DNA of 64,000 nucleotides. It comes from Cyanoderma ruficeps. Lineage: Eukaryota > Chordata > Aves > Passeriformes > Timaliidae. Below the pieces are notes generated by a model. It did no database searches. It was not told the origin of the DNA and was given only the letters and a program-made list of their open reading frames with translations. The number at the start of each line of letters is the position of its first letter. Within the stretch, counting starts at the first letter, position 1. Below are positions 1-12,829 of the stretch, piece by piece. A program made the translations under genes and the position numbers. The stretch is taken from assembly GCA_008694505.1 (NCBI GenBank), contig VZDJ01007747.1, positions 38,669,615 to 38,733,614 on the forward strand, given 5' to 3'.

Positions 1-2493
1 TGGATCATTTTTCTAGCACAGGTAGAAACTTTCTTGCTTTGTTTATATAGTTTTACAGGCTCAGTTACCAGCTTAACTGTGGAGAGGGGCAGTACAAACT
101 CATCATTTGGTGGCAGGATGTTCTTTATATTACCTTGTACTAGCTATTGATTGCATCTTTAGTGTCTTTAGGGCTTGTGTCTTATGTTCTACTCATAATA
201 TAAAATAAAATAAAATCCCAACCCAAATTGCTCTAATTCTATTGCTCCTTGTTTTGTATGGAAGGTGTTAATTTCTGTAATGCTGAGGCTGGTTTGAAAC
301 CCAGGTGAAGTCCTGTGGGACTGAGGGTTAGACTTCTGATTCAGTTCTTCAGCATAAAATAGGCTCACCCAAAGTTATTTTTAGGTGACATATCTTGTAT
401 AAAATGTTAATGCTAGTAATCTTGCAGTGGCAGAGACACAGATAGCATATGCTGGAAGCAAACCTCTGCAGAAGTAGTGAGACAAGGCAGTGAGCTATGC
501 AAAGGGCAGGGTTTCCATTCTTGAACTGCATGGTGGTTTGAGCTAGTTGTTCTTACCAAAAAGAGCTGTGAAAGTATTTGGTGAATTCTCTGCTGTGAGT
601 TTGGCATATCTGTTCTCTGTTTCAAGTTCAGTTCAATATATGAATTGTCAAACCTAAAACTTGTTAATTTTGGGCTTGGAACCAGTAGAGTAAAAGATCA
701 GCTAATTATACTATTTAAACATTAAAAAAAATTAAATGCTTTAAAAGCATTTCCTCTATTTAATTTTCATTAGCTGGCTCAGAATTAATATATTGAAATG
801 ACAGTGTTGTCAGATACTGTAATATTTTTCACTGTGTGCTTACCGTAATGAGATTTAAAAAACTGTAAGAAAGAGGAGAATACAAATCCGTGTTAATTTT
901 AACCAAAAGCAGTTTTTTTTTCCTTTTCTTTGCACTTTGTTTACTTGAAAGCCAGCAAATAAAAATTCTGCAGAGCTGGGATTCACAAGTAGAAGTACTA
1001 TTACTTTGTAGATTCCTGCCCCCACCTCTCCAGTAAAGCAAGCAGTACCTGCACAAATCACTGCACTCTGCACGGAGTGGCACTGCACCACTTTATACTG
1101 GCATCGAGTGGCCTCAAAAGGGGCTGGAAGTTTTGCTCTTCTTGGGTAGCAACGCTTAAAGCACCACAAGCTGCTTCTAGGGTGGTTATTTCCTTAATCA
1201 ACCTAACAGCAATATGGAGGATGGCATTATATAATGTGTTTCCATGTCTTTGTGCCTGCTTTCCCTGGTCCCCAGTCCATTAGATGTAGCAATTAGGTGC
1301 AGGACAAAGGCAATGTGGTGAGAAGGGCTGCATTCCTGATGTTATTTCCACTGATAACACCTTATGTCGGTGGGGGGGAGGAGAATTTCTTTTGTGATTC
1401 ATATCACTTTTCTCTCTGGATAAAACAAGTTGTTAAGGGAAGTCTATTCTTAACCAGCCTTCAGAATTATTTCCAGATCCTAAATGTCTCAGTGAGGGAT
1501 TTGCTGAGGAATATGGAGATTGAATAGAAACTGTCTATTAAGTGGTGTTGGAGCACCCTCTGCAGCCTCATAATAATATTTAAATGAGCTTTGTACGTGT
1601 TTGGTGATAGATTAATGGAATGAATATTCAAAAAGAAGAATTAAGTATCCAGGTGTTTTATGCTGCTCTCTAGGCCCATCAAAGTACAATAGTAGATCCG
1701 TGGGGAAAATAATCAATTAGCGTGTTGAAGACCTTTTGTGTCTGTTATCCTACTGTACCTCTCCTGTAAAGAAAACTCTCAGCAGTTCTTGTAGGTTCAC
1801 TGAAGTTCAGACTGAAAAGTAAAGAATAGCACGTCCAGTGGGAATGGTATGAGAATTAGATCTGTGTGGCAGACAAGTTATAATGCTATTTAACAAATTG
1901 AGGGGAAAAGCTTAAGAAGTATTCCCTTTTGTACTGCCAGTTCACTGCCTTGTGATCTCAAGTTTCCAGGATTTGGTAACCTATGACTCACATCACAGCT
2001 CCATGTTCAACAACAGGCTAATTGCTGGTGTCATGCTGGGATATTGGTTCAGGTCAGGTTGGGAAAGCATGTGACCAAATGTATTTTCAATGCTGTGGCC
2101 TTTTTGCAAATGTTTGGGTTTCCTGTAACTTGCTGTTGAACAGCCTGACCCTCCTTAGTTTGAGCTGTAGTAGTTTGCACGAGTATAATAAGGCATGAGA
2201 GACTACACAGCTGAACCATGAATATGTGAGTTGTTTTCATAGGTGAATCTCTTCTTTATATACAACAGTAATTTAATTTTTGTCTATAGTTTCTTACTAC
2301 ATCAGTCATAGTATTTGTACCAGGATCATGTCAAGCCTTCTTGTGTTTCTTCAATGTTTAAAGGATTCATTCAGCATATTGTAATGGTAACTAATGAAGC
2401 ATATAGGAATTTGTTATGTCTGTGAAGAATTACCTGGCTTCAGGTGATACTATCATAGCTTTTTATACATGATAGATGATTTGTAGCTGTGAT
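1..2493. other. Intron, no feature seen
   Basis: AT-rich, stop-rich sequence with an (A)n/(TAAAA)n patch near 200-216. Two opposite-strand open frames around 830-1280 overlap each other and show no recognisable domain. Confidence 0.6.
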
Positions 2494-3072
2494 AATCACA
2501 GAACCGGGCAGAGGGTAAGGTTGGAAGGGACCTGTTAAAATTGTCTGCTCCATTCCCCTTGGCTTCTCAGGACCATGTCTAGTCAGGTTTCAAATGTCTC
2601 TAAAGATGGACACTCCACAACTTCTCTGAGCAGCCTGTGACAATGCTCGGTCAATGCACATTTCCTGATGTTCAGAGGAAATTTGTCATAATTCAGTTTG
2701 TATCTATTGCCTCTTTTGCTCTCACTAGGTATCACCACAAGTCTGTATGAGTATTCATTCCACCTTGGCATCAGATATTTATATATATTGATAAGATCCA
2801 CACTGAGCTTTCTCTAGGCTGAACTGTTCTACTTCTGTCCTAGCGTGACAGATGTTTCTAGGGCAGAATCACCAGCCTTAGATGAACTCTCTCTGGTATG
2901 TCCATGCTGTTCCTTTGCTAGGAGGTGCAGAGCTGGACCCAGCACTCCAGATCCCTCCCTAGTCCTGACTGGGAAGGCAGGCTTACCTCCCTCTGCCCGC
3001 TGGCGATGCTCAGGATGCACCGTTGCCCCTGTGGTGCGAAGGCCTGTTGCTGACGTGTTCTTCAAATTTGGC
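2494..3072 (-). mobile_element. CR1 LINE fragment, 5'-truncated, antisense to ZFYVE28
   Basis: On the + strand it opens with the reverse complement of a CR1 3' end (AATCACAGAACC, then GGTTGGAAGGGACCTG). Read on the minus strand, 2583-2801 gives the C-terminal end of CR1 ORF2, including LLREVVECPSLETFET, the usual last residues of the family. The similarity continues through the typical CR1 phrases for 'group the bases around GAGCTGGACCCAGCACTCCAG' (near 2930) and weakens by about 3070. The copy is diverged, with many stops, and is a dead fragment. The upper boundary is approximate. Confidence 0.9.
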
Positions 3073-5610
3073 AAAAACGGTTTTCACCATCTCTTTGGAC
3101 AAGCTATCGCTCTGCCTTTGTAACTAGTTCCCTTCCAGCTCCCAGTGCCAATCTAAACCAGTCTAACAGCACTGTGACCATTTCTGGCCTCTTTCCCACT
3201 GCTCCTCCGACTTTGGCTGTGGCGTTTGTTGGAGCCCTTGTGAGCTGACTCAGCCTAGAAGAAAGCAATTTGGTTATTTGTAAGGAGAACTGAACTCTTT
3301 CCCACTCCTCTTTGTGACACTTGGAAAGCTTCTCCCCCCACATTTGCTGATAAAATCAATTTGACAGTGAAAGGCCAGATAAGCTGTAGTCATCCAAGAA
3401 CTGAGTGGTAGCCAGGCAGGTATGCTGAGGTGGGGGTGAAGGGTTGAGAGAAGTGGGATTACTCTTGGCAACAGCAACTCAATAAAGTTCATCAGTGAAA
3501 TTGAATCTTTTGTGACACTGGTGAAGTGAACATTTCCAAGCCTGTGGATTCATGAACTCCTTACAAAGCGCAGTTAAAAACTTCACATTCTTCCATATTG
3601 AATGAGACTGCCTTAGGTCAAAAGCAGAACATGAACAAAAATCTGGGAGAGAACCTAAATACACATGATGTGACTAAAGCTATTGAACAAGGCAGTAAAG
3701 TTAATAAATTTTCTTCTTATTTTTTAAAAAAAGTCAGAAAATAATAAGGCTGATTTTTTTTCCCCCAGTTCTTTTTTTGGGGAAGGACAGGTTTTGACAT
3801 TAACTTTTCATATTCAATGACTGATACTTATTTATTGGACCATACACCTTGAAAAAGTGTTTATTCTGCTTCATTCTAGGTCTTCTTGGCAGGTTTACAT
3901 GTGGGTGCGTGGTGTGGGTGGTTTTTTTATGATGAGCATAAGGAATCATCAGTTTTGGTGGGGAAAATTCACCTGGGAAAATAACTTTTACACAGAAGGT
4001 TTGACTCTGGATACTTGGAATATAGCTGCATTTGCTGATTTAGGTTTTGGTCTGCTTTGGCTCCTAAAATGTCATGTTGAGACATCCTGAAAGGTTTCCT
4101 ATTTGTGAGAGGTTGGGTAGGCTTTGGGCTATTTTTAGAGAAGTCTCTAAAAAGGGTTTTCTCTGAAGAGACAGTCATGGCTTTCTCTCTATAATGAAAG
4201 TAACAAAAATCCAGAGTGGAGCTGTTTATTCTTATGTATTATTGTGATAGTGGTTTCCAGAAGGTACCTGTGAGTTGATAAAAGAATGAAGAATTGAGTA
4301 ATTTTGCAGGTGGTCCCTTTGGGCATGTTGGCACATGAGGAGAGCCCTGGCCAGGACTGCTGCTGCTCTGCCCATCTCCTGTTCAACATCTGTGTGCTGC
4401 TGTCATACAGCACACCTTGAACAGCCTCATTTTCCAAAACCATAAAGCTTTAATATAATGCTTCTCCATTTGCAAATAGTCTGAGAGTATTTGCAGTTAT
4501 GTAGGCTTACAAGAGTTGCAGAGAGGGAGGAGCACTGCCTCCGTTTTCCAAGGGAAGAGGTATTGCCAAGCTATTCAAAGGCTAACTTTAGCCTAGTGAG
4601 GCTTGTCTGCTTCCCACATCGAGGAAGTGAAAGACACTTCTGCGGGAGACAGTCTGGAGCATCTGTAGCTAGTTTTTAGTGTGACTTTTCTCCTAGAAGA
4701 GCTTGTCTCTTATTCTTTCTGCTGACTGCTAAGCACAGGAAGTCACATTCCTGTAAGTCTTGCTTCTGTGGATGCTCCTCTTGGAATTCCTAAAGTGAGC
4801 TGGCAAATCTGCTTTCAGCAGTTGAAGTAGTAGTATTTTCTCCGGAAGAGGTACTTCTGTGTTTGGAAAAAAAAATTAAAAATTAATATTTTAGAGATAT
4901 CAGAGAACGGAAATGTCATAACTATTAGTTAAGAGTTTGTGTAGGCTGTGTAACATTCCTCCAGTTCCTGACTTTTCCTGAAATCCTGTTTTTCTGTAGG
5001 AAAAAAACTCAAGTAAGCCTGTTGGGGAATGTTCACAATAATGATCATGTTGTTTTAGTCTTTCTCTTCTGACTCTGTCCTTTTATCTCATGAGAACAAC
5101 ATCAGGTATCCTGAATTGTTGTTTTAAGGGTATAATGGCTTCCAAGAATAAAAAGAGAAGATCTGATAGAAAAACTTTTTAGTGAGATTCACCAAAACTT
5201 GGTTTGAGTGCTTTCATACAGCTTTTGTAAATGGAATTCTTGTTGGTGCAATAATGCTTCTAATGGCAGCAACTGCCTCAAGGTGAAATCCAGTTTCTGT
5301 TTCAGAAAATTCACACTTCGCTGATTCTTTGTTTAGGGACTTGAAAATATTGCCTTGATTTTAAGGTAACTTTTTGGTTTAGTTGAGATGGCTGAAAGAA
5401 AATAATTTTCCAGGATTACAATATTGTATTTTAATACTGTATTTTAAAATATTGTGTTTTATAATTTTAATACTTAACTGCAAAATTAAATGCCAAATTA
5501 TATTCTATTAGTAGGTATAATTTTGTTGTTAATTTTGCCATGTCTACAGAGAAAATTTGAGAAAGGATCATTGTTTTCTGTCTTTATGCATTTTTTTCCT
5601 CACCTGAACT
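3073..5610. other. Intron, no feature seen
   Basis: Ordinary intron sequence between two antisense CR1 copies. No repeat, RNA gene or splice-bounded frame was recognised. Confidence 0.6.
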
Positions 5611-6030
5611 ACAGAATCACAGAATGGCTGAGGTCAAAAGGGATCTCTGGAGGTCAGCTGGTGCAACCCCGCTGCTCAAACTGCACATCTAGAGCCAGTT
5701 GCCCAGAATCATCTCCAGATGGCTTTTGAATATCTCCAAGGATGGAGATTCCACCATGTCTCTCAGCAAACTGTGCCAGTACTCAGTCACCCTCACAATA
5801 AACAAGTATTTCCAGATGTTCAGAGGGAGCCTTCTGTGTCTCAGTTTGTGCCCATTGCCTCTGGTCCTGACACTGGGAGCCTCTGGAAGAGCCTGTCTCC
5901 ATCCTTTATGCCCCCTCTCTTTACATATTTACGCATGTAGATGAGACCTTGTTCTTATCTTCAGGATGAACAGTTCCAGCTCTCTCAGACTTTTCTCATA
6001 GAAGCAGTGCTCCAGTCCCTTCATCATCTT
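5611..6030 (-). mobile_element. CR1 LINE fragment, 5'-truncated, antisense to ZFYVE28
   Basis: It starts with ACAGAATCACAGAATGGCTG, the reverse complement of a bird CR1 tail, followed by the conserved 3' untranslated region and the last part of ORF2 in minus orientation. The similarity runs to CTTCATCATCTT at 6030 and then stops abruptly at an AAATTAAATTAAAAA stretch, which marks the 5' truncation point. The remaining reading frames are open in places (5699-5944 on the + strand) only because the element is short; they are not genes. Confidence 0.92.
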
Positions 6031-9000
6031 AAATTAAATTAAAAATGTTTGTGACAGATTCTTCTTAATACCAGAACTAGCCAAAATAGCTTTTTTGAGA
6101 AACATAGTTAGGGTTGTCAGGCCACATTTATCATGCTTTTGTTTGCCATCCCCCAGCAGAGGAAAGGGATTGCTCTAGTAAGGCTTATGTTATAACATGA
6201 ATATTGAGTTGCTGTGGGTTAAAAGAGTCACCAGGATTTTGTTGGGCTTCTCCTGGGGTTCCTTGTGCTCAATATCTTGATTTCCATTGCCTGTGATGGT
6301 TTGACTAAAGGTAGCAAAGTTATGTTGCACTGACCTTTTTGGTCACTGTCTCGGTAGATGAATGTCACACAAAGGCACTTTTAGAAATGTCCAGGTCAAT
6401 AATCCTGCACAATTTAGATCTTTTCCTAAAAACAGAGTGGCCTGAAATTGTATTGATTTCAATATTTTATGGTTATTTGCATTCATGTATTTAATGTGTA
6501 AACCTTGAGGGTGAAATAGCCACCCTGGGGAATAATTCAGATTATGCAAAAAGGCTGGATTAGCCCCTCTTGTATCCCACTGTCTCACTCTTCTGGACAT
6601 CACCAGTGTTAGAGTTTGAACCAATATTTCTAGCAGCTTTTTCTAAAGAATTGTTAAATTCAAGCAAAATATCTTGTGAGAATGGGGCACTAAAATTGCG
6701 TTACAGCTTGAAGTAACAATATGGTAAAGCAGAGCCCTCAGTTTGTCATGTGAAAGATGCAGAAGTTTGCCTCTTAGATAGGAATTAATCTGATTATAAA
6801 GTAATCATTCTGAATTTGAGTACCTGTGGGTGCTGCTTACTTCTGCTTTTCCCTTCAACAAATTTAGTGTAAATGTAGTTCTGTTTATACTTTAGGAATG
6901 TCTTTTATCCACCTTGTTCATGTATTTAATTTTCTGCTGATCCACTTTAAAGTGATCAGATCAGCCCTTCTTCATGAATTCAGTTTCTTGGGAGTCATGG
7001 CCTATTCTTTTCTTCCAGCAAAACTAGATCTGCCCTAATTTAGCACTAGATTAAATTGTGCTAAACAACTGAAAAAATACATATTTATTTAGAGTGGTAT
7101 CTTGGACCTCTTCAAAGTCAAAGGGAGCTCTTGTCATTCACTTCACTTGAAGGTAAAATTTCATGCCAAACTTTTGGAAGGTACTTGGGTTAAGGACTTG
7201 AGGCTAGGCCTGCCTAGTTAATGTTTTATTTATTAAAAAAATAAAATAAAAAATTGTCTGATCTACCACTCCTCAGCTGAGCTTTTGGTAGCTTTTCTGT
7301 CCCTCTGGCATCCCTGATGCATCTTATAGAAGATTTGGTGCAGCCAATTGAAGTATTTTGCAATTTATCAATTTCATAGCATCAGGTAGAGTTGCTGTGA
7401 TGTGCAGAAACTGATTCTTCAGACTGTGGCAGTGAGATTGAACAGCTTCAGTTATTCTCAAAGGTGTTTTCTAATAATTGCACGTGTAAATCCCCTTAGG
7501 TAATTAGTAATTATAAATTAGATTCAGTAATTAATTCATGAAATCACTTAAAAAAACCCCTGAAAAACTGAATGCACATCTTGAGTGGGGGTAACTCTGT
7601 GTTGACAACTGAAGTGAAATATGTCTGAGCTAGTTCAGTGCGTAACAAGACTTTTAATCAAATATTCTTGTTGTTTTCTTACTATCTGTACTAGGCAGTT
7701 TGAGCTGAAAAGCACTGTTGCCCATCACCAATTGTCTGAATAAATTTCACTGTAAACTCTCATAACTTCTAAAACAGAAACATTTGAATGTCTATGTTTG
7801 CTTACATAATTTGCATGTTCTGTTTGTTGACATATAAATTACAAAAATGCTTTCTAGTTGCAACATGTCAGCTTTAACGTGGATTTTTACTTGTTAGTTT
7901 CATTGAAAGTAATTATACATCTTCAAACATGCACTCATGCAAGGAAACTGGGTAACTTTTAGAAACATAGCTGAAAATATTATCTTAAATTACTTTTTTT
8001 CAGTCTTACAATTTAGCATTTTAAGTGCAGATTTTAGTAGGCTTTAGGGATGTGTTTTAAAACAAGTATAATGCAGCAGGTAGAAAGAAACCTAAATGTC
8101 TCATTGGTACTTTAATAGCACAAATCTATTATTAGACATTATAAATCAACACAGTGTTTTAAAGCAATAACTTCACTGAAAATCAGTCAGGTGTGTAGGG
8201 GGGGGTTGGTTTTTAACTGTTTTTGTTATATTTGAAGTGTTTCCAGCAACTCAATAAGTGAATCTTTGCTTGAAATTGTTTTTGCTTGTGGTTGGTACAT
8301 ATAACAAAGATTGCATTGAATTGGGTACAGGTTTCTTCTGTTTCCTTTGACGTTTTTACAGGTTTGTTGTATTTCTTGGTATATGTTTTAATACTATTCA
8401 TTGCCAGGTAAGCAGATTATTATGGGTGAGAACTGAATACACAGTACAATCTAGCAAATATTAATCTGTATACTGCATTGCTTAAACAGGGTACAATAGA
8501 ATTGAATAATTTAAGGTTTGTAAGTGTCTAAACTTCCCATGAAACTGATTTTTACTAGTTTCTCCTGGAAATCTTCATTCCCTTAAATGCTTAGCTGAGC
8601 AGCAGATGGAGATAAAGAGTACTCATAAATTGTGTCTTTCTTCTAGTTTCTTTTTCTGTCTGTTTCGATAAGTAGCACATATTTTTATAGTTGGCTAGGA
8701 TCACACTCTTGCTGCATGGGCAGTGTTAAAGGCCACCTCTGGATAAGGTTAATCTATGGCATATGTATATCTGTGCTACTTTCTCATCTTGCCTGATGAC
8801 TTTTGTAATTAAATTACAGAAACCAAAATATCAACACTCCACTGCTCTTAATCCTTTAGTTGCAATCCATTTTCTTCCTCACTGTTTTTCTTTGAAGGAA
8901 TAAATTTGAAGTTTGTTGATTCCTCCTGTGTCTTCAAACCAAGATCTTCAAAGCTTTGTTATAGGTCTGACTTGGCCTCCAAACCCCAAAAATTTTGCCA

Positions 9001-12000
9001 CTGCAGGTAGACATGTGAGATGTCAAAGGACTGAAATTGCACCTTATTTTCTCATGTTTCAGGGGCCGTATGCCTCAGAATTTTTAAACACACAGACACT
9101 GTGGAACTTGAAGCAAATGTGATGATAATCTAGTGAAGGTGACGTGGTCACAGTGAGGTTCATCATGTGAAGTACATGGAGTGTGCAAAACCTCGTAATA
9201 CTTGATTCTGTCCACTGAATGACTGTGCTTTTTGCTGGAAAAATCACTCTTGTGTTGTTTAGACTGAACATCTGCTGTTGTAATGTGCACTGTTTAGTGC
9301 CTCCTACTGAATGCTCTGTATTTGCTGTTGGTACCTACATGTAGGCAATCCACCTGAAAACTACCTGAAACAATACAGTTTCTCTGCATAAAATGTGAGT
9401 TAGAGTCACCGCATAAGTTTACACATGTGGTAGTTTACTGCATGGTGTTTATAGATTGAAAGGATTTGTAAAATTTCTTAAAAAAGCTTCTTTTTAAAGG
9501 TAGGGTATGTTCTTCAACATCAAATCTTTTGTACTCTTTTATTTTCTTCAACAAAGAGCTAAAGCTGCTGTTGTGGCACAGTTTAAAACTACTGAATTTG
9601 TACAGGGGTCCAGAAGCCAGAATTTCTTGAATACTGGTGTTTCATTTCATAACAGATTTTGCTTGTTGTAGGCAAGTCACATAAAATCACTAACTAGTGT
9701 ATGGGGGGGTGATGATCAGGCACTTTGGAAGGTAGTGTCTTAAAACCTCAATCAGGATGAGTTGTTTGGACTTATCTTCTAAAAAATCTCTGATCAACAT
9801 AACCCCAGAAGTTATGATCTACCTTTCCAAAATAGGTAGTAGTGAATAGGGAGAAATCCTACCTCTGAGTAAAACTGATACGAACATTTTTCATAGAATG
9901 CATTTCAACAGAAAAAAGCAAGTATGAGCTTTGTTGAGATATGTGGGCACATTTTTATTTTTCTTCATGCTTTTTGACTTTGTTCTTTTTGGTATTCTCT
10001 GTCCTTTATGGACAGCACTAGTGCTAGCTTTCAGCTGTCATCCGTGACACACTGCAGTAATGTGACTGAATGATTAGACCCAAGCCTTGCAGGAAGACAC
10101 AATCATTCATTTACAGTAACTATTACCTGCCATTTTCATGTTGTGAAGAGAATCTTTTGCTCTGTTCAGCTGTGGCTTTAGGGCTTGGTTTGGGTTTGCA
10201 TGGCACAGTTTTGGTAGCAGGGGGGCTACAGGAGTGTCTTCTGTCAGAAGCTGCCAGAAGCTTCCTTGCTATTCGGCAGAGCCAATACCAGCTGACATTC
10301 AGTGAGAATTTAAATATATACCTAACAAATTATAAATTAAATTAGTAGTACAGCATAGTTCTGTAGAGATTTTTCTGATATGGTGTAACTTTTGCAGTAG
10401 TGTGGTAGTAGAAAAATTTTTAATGTGGAATTTTTCATCCATAATATGCTATCTATCCGTACTTCATTTGAATCAGAACTGAAAAAGCCATGTGTAGAAG
10501 TACCAGGTTCTGATGGACTGTAGAGGGGGGTCTGGCCCTTGCAGAGCTTGTCTCTGGTTCTTTAGCAGATACTGTTACAGCTCTGTTAATTAGAAACCTC
10601 TCACATTTCTGCTTGTGTACCAAGGACCTTGAGTTCAGTGCTGTGCATGACACTGGTCATTTTAGATGAGCAGAGGTGACATTACTGCATTGCTGCACTG
10701 AAATGAGGAGTGCGTGTCTGGCTGAGTGCAGTCTAGAGGTCACATCATCCCAGCCAGTTGGCCCTTGGTTTACTTGTGTCCCAGTGAGGAAGGAAGGAAG
10801 CTGAACTCGTGTCAGCAAGTTCCAGTTTAGCATGTTTTATTGGCTAATGCTCATGGGATTGTTCAGGATAGTTGGGATTTCTGCTGTGTGGAAAAGTGTT
10901 GGAGGTTTTTTTTTCAGACATATTAAGAATTTCTGTTCCTAATGCAGTTTGGGGTCCTAAGTTAGTCACGTCTATTTAACCTTCTTGTATTTTTATCCCT
11001 GCACCTCACATCTCTCTAGTGATGTTGCAATTGTACTGTGCTGGAACTGAAGTTGCAGAGCAAAAAGAGGAGGGTGAGGGTTGACAAAGAAACCAAGCAA
11101 GAAAAGAGTGAGCAGGAATGTTCCTTAACCAGTTACTGATCTTGAAATTATAAATTCGCATTAGAGAAGCATGTTAAGTATCTCAACTAGCTTTCACCTC
11201 TACTCTAGTTATAATAAGAGATTATAATGGGTGCTTAAGTCTTAGTTAAAAAAAACAAAAAACAAAAACCCAACCAAAACCCTATTCTATGGCTAGAAAT
11301 GTGGGGATTTCCTTGTAAAATTTGGCAGAGTCAGCAAGTTTTTGAATACCTACATTTGCTGCCATTCACAGCAAATTTTATATATATATTCATAGCTTGT
11401 TATTTTTGATGGAATTAACTTTTGCAGAACTGATGGTGTGCTTTATTCACAAGGTGCTGATAATTTCAGAGCTCAGCTCTGATCTGTGTTAGCTCTTGCT
11501 GTTCTGGCTACATTGCAGTAGAAGCTTGGAAGTGAAAAGCTATTATTTGACCAAAAAGCCACATTTCCACGTTATGCTTGTGAATTACAAATATAGTTAT
11601 TGACGATAGTTTATAATGCTGTATTTCATCAGAAAACATTGCATTCTTGGAAAAGCAATCTTTTTCCATAGGTTAAAATTTAACATGGCATTCATGATGG
11701 CCTTACCAGAAACCATGTGAAAACAGCTGAGAAATGTAATTGCTTCCTTTTCAAAACAGACTAGGCAGAAACAAGCATAAAGCTGCATTTACAGTGTAAA
11801 ACACTATCAGTATTTATCTGAGATGATCTAAGGTACATTGATAACATTTTTAGCTTTTGCTTCGGTGATAAAAGGCAAGATCTTTCTAGATTGAGATCTT
11901 GGGAATTATGGGAGGAATGGTGGCCTTCTGCCAATTGAATATATTCCTCTTAAAGAAGGAAAAAGATGAAAATGTGGTAGAACATCTTTTTGATGGAATG

Positions 12001-12176
12001 GTTCTACTGCTATGAATACTTCTTAAATGATTCCTGGTGGTGAATAAGTTCAGATAGTTGTAAGTACCTCACTAGTGCTGCTTCTCTGTTCTGGGTCATT
12101 GCTTGTAGAGATGTTCTTTGTGGATACTGGCCCCTCTCATGGCAAAAGACAACAAAAATAGTTCCCTAGGAAATTC

Positions 12177-12192
12177 TTTTTTTTTTTTTTTT
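12177..12192 (+). repeat. Poly-T run (16 T)
   Basis: Homopolymer followed by CTTTTTG. No retroposed sequence was recognised next to it. Confidence 0.9.
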
Positions 12193-12815
12193 CTTTTTGT
12201 TGAGATTTACTCTTGTGCTGTATCACCCAATTCTGGGGATTTGGGGTGATCCCTGGGACTGTGTGCTTTCCACTGGCAGGGCTGTTTCAGTTCATCTGGG
12301 CATTGTTTCACTTTGTTATTCATAAATAACCCAAATTATTGCCTTTCTCTTGTGACTTCTTTGGGTGTATTTGCTTGTAAGCTTACATGTGCATCTATAT
12401 AGGTGTGCACATTTCTTTACCCATATGTTGACTATATCACTAGAGTTTTGTAATAATAAGGAGTACTTAGGAGTTGTGATGTATGCTTGAGGTGGACTAT
12501 CTACTTGTGAGATTTTTCTGGGTCATTGCAGCACTGGCTTCTTATTGCTGGGCTCTTTGTGGCCCACACCCGCAGCACTTGCTGCCTGGGCTGGAGGAGA
12601 TGTCTGGCTGGACACTCACAGACATCATGTGCGGGTATGTGCAGCTCATGTGGGCAGAGTGTGCAGGTGCTTAAGTAAGAGCTTTTTATGGATGAAGCTG
12701 TCACCTGCCAGGACAGAATGACCATTTACTCAGCAAGAATAACTTTCAGATTTTTTTCTGTTCAAATAAAAGGGTTTTTCTAGGCCAAGTAATATCAACA
12801 GGTTATTGCACATTT

Positions 12816-12829
12816 AAAAAAAAAAAAAA
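12816..12829 (+). repeat. Poly-A run (14 A)
   Basis: Homopolymer within otherwise unremarkable intron sequence; no recognisable retroposed gene upstream of it. Confidence 0.88.
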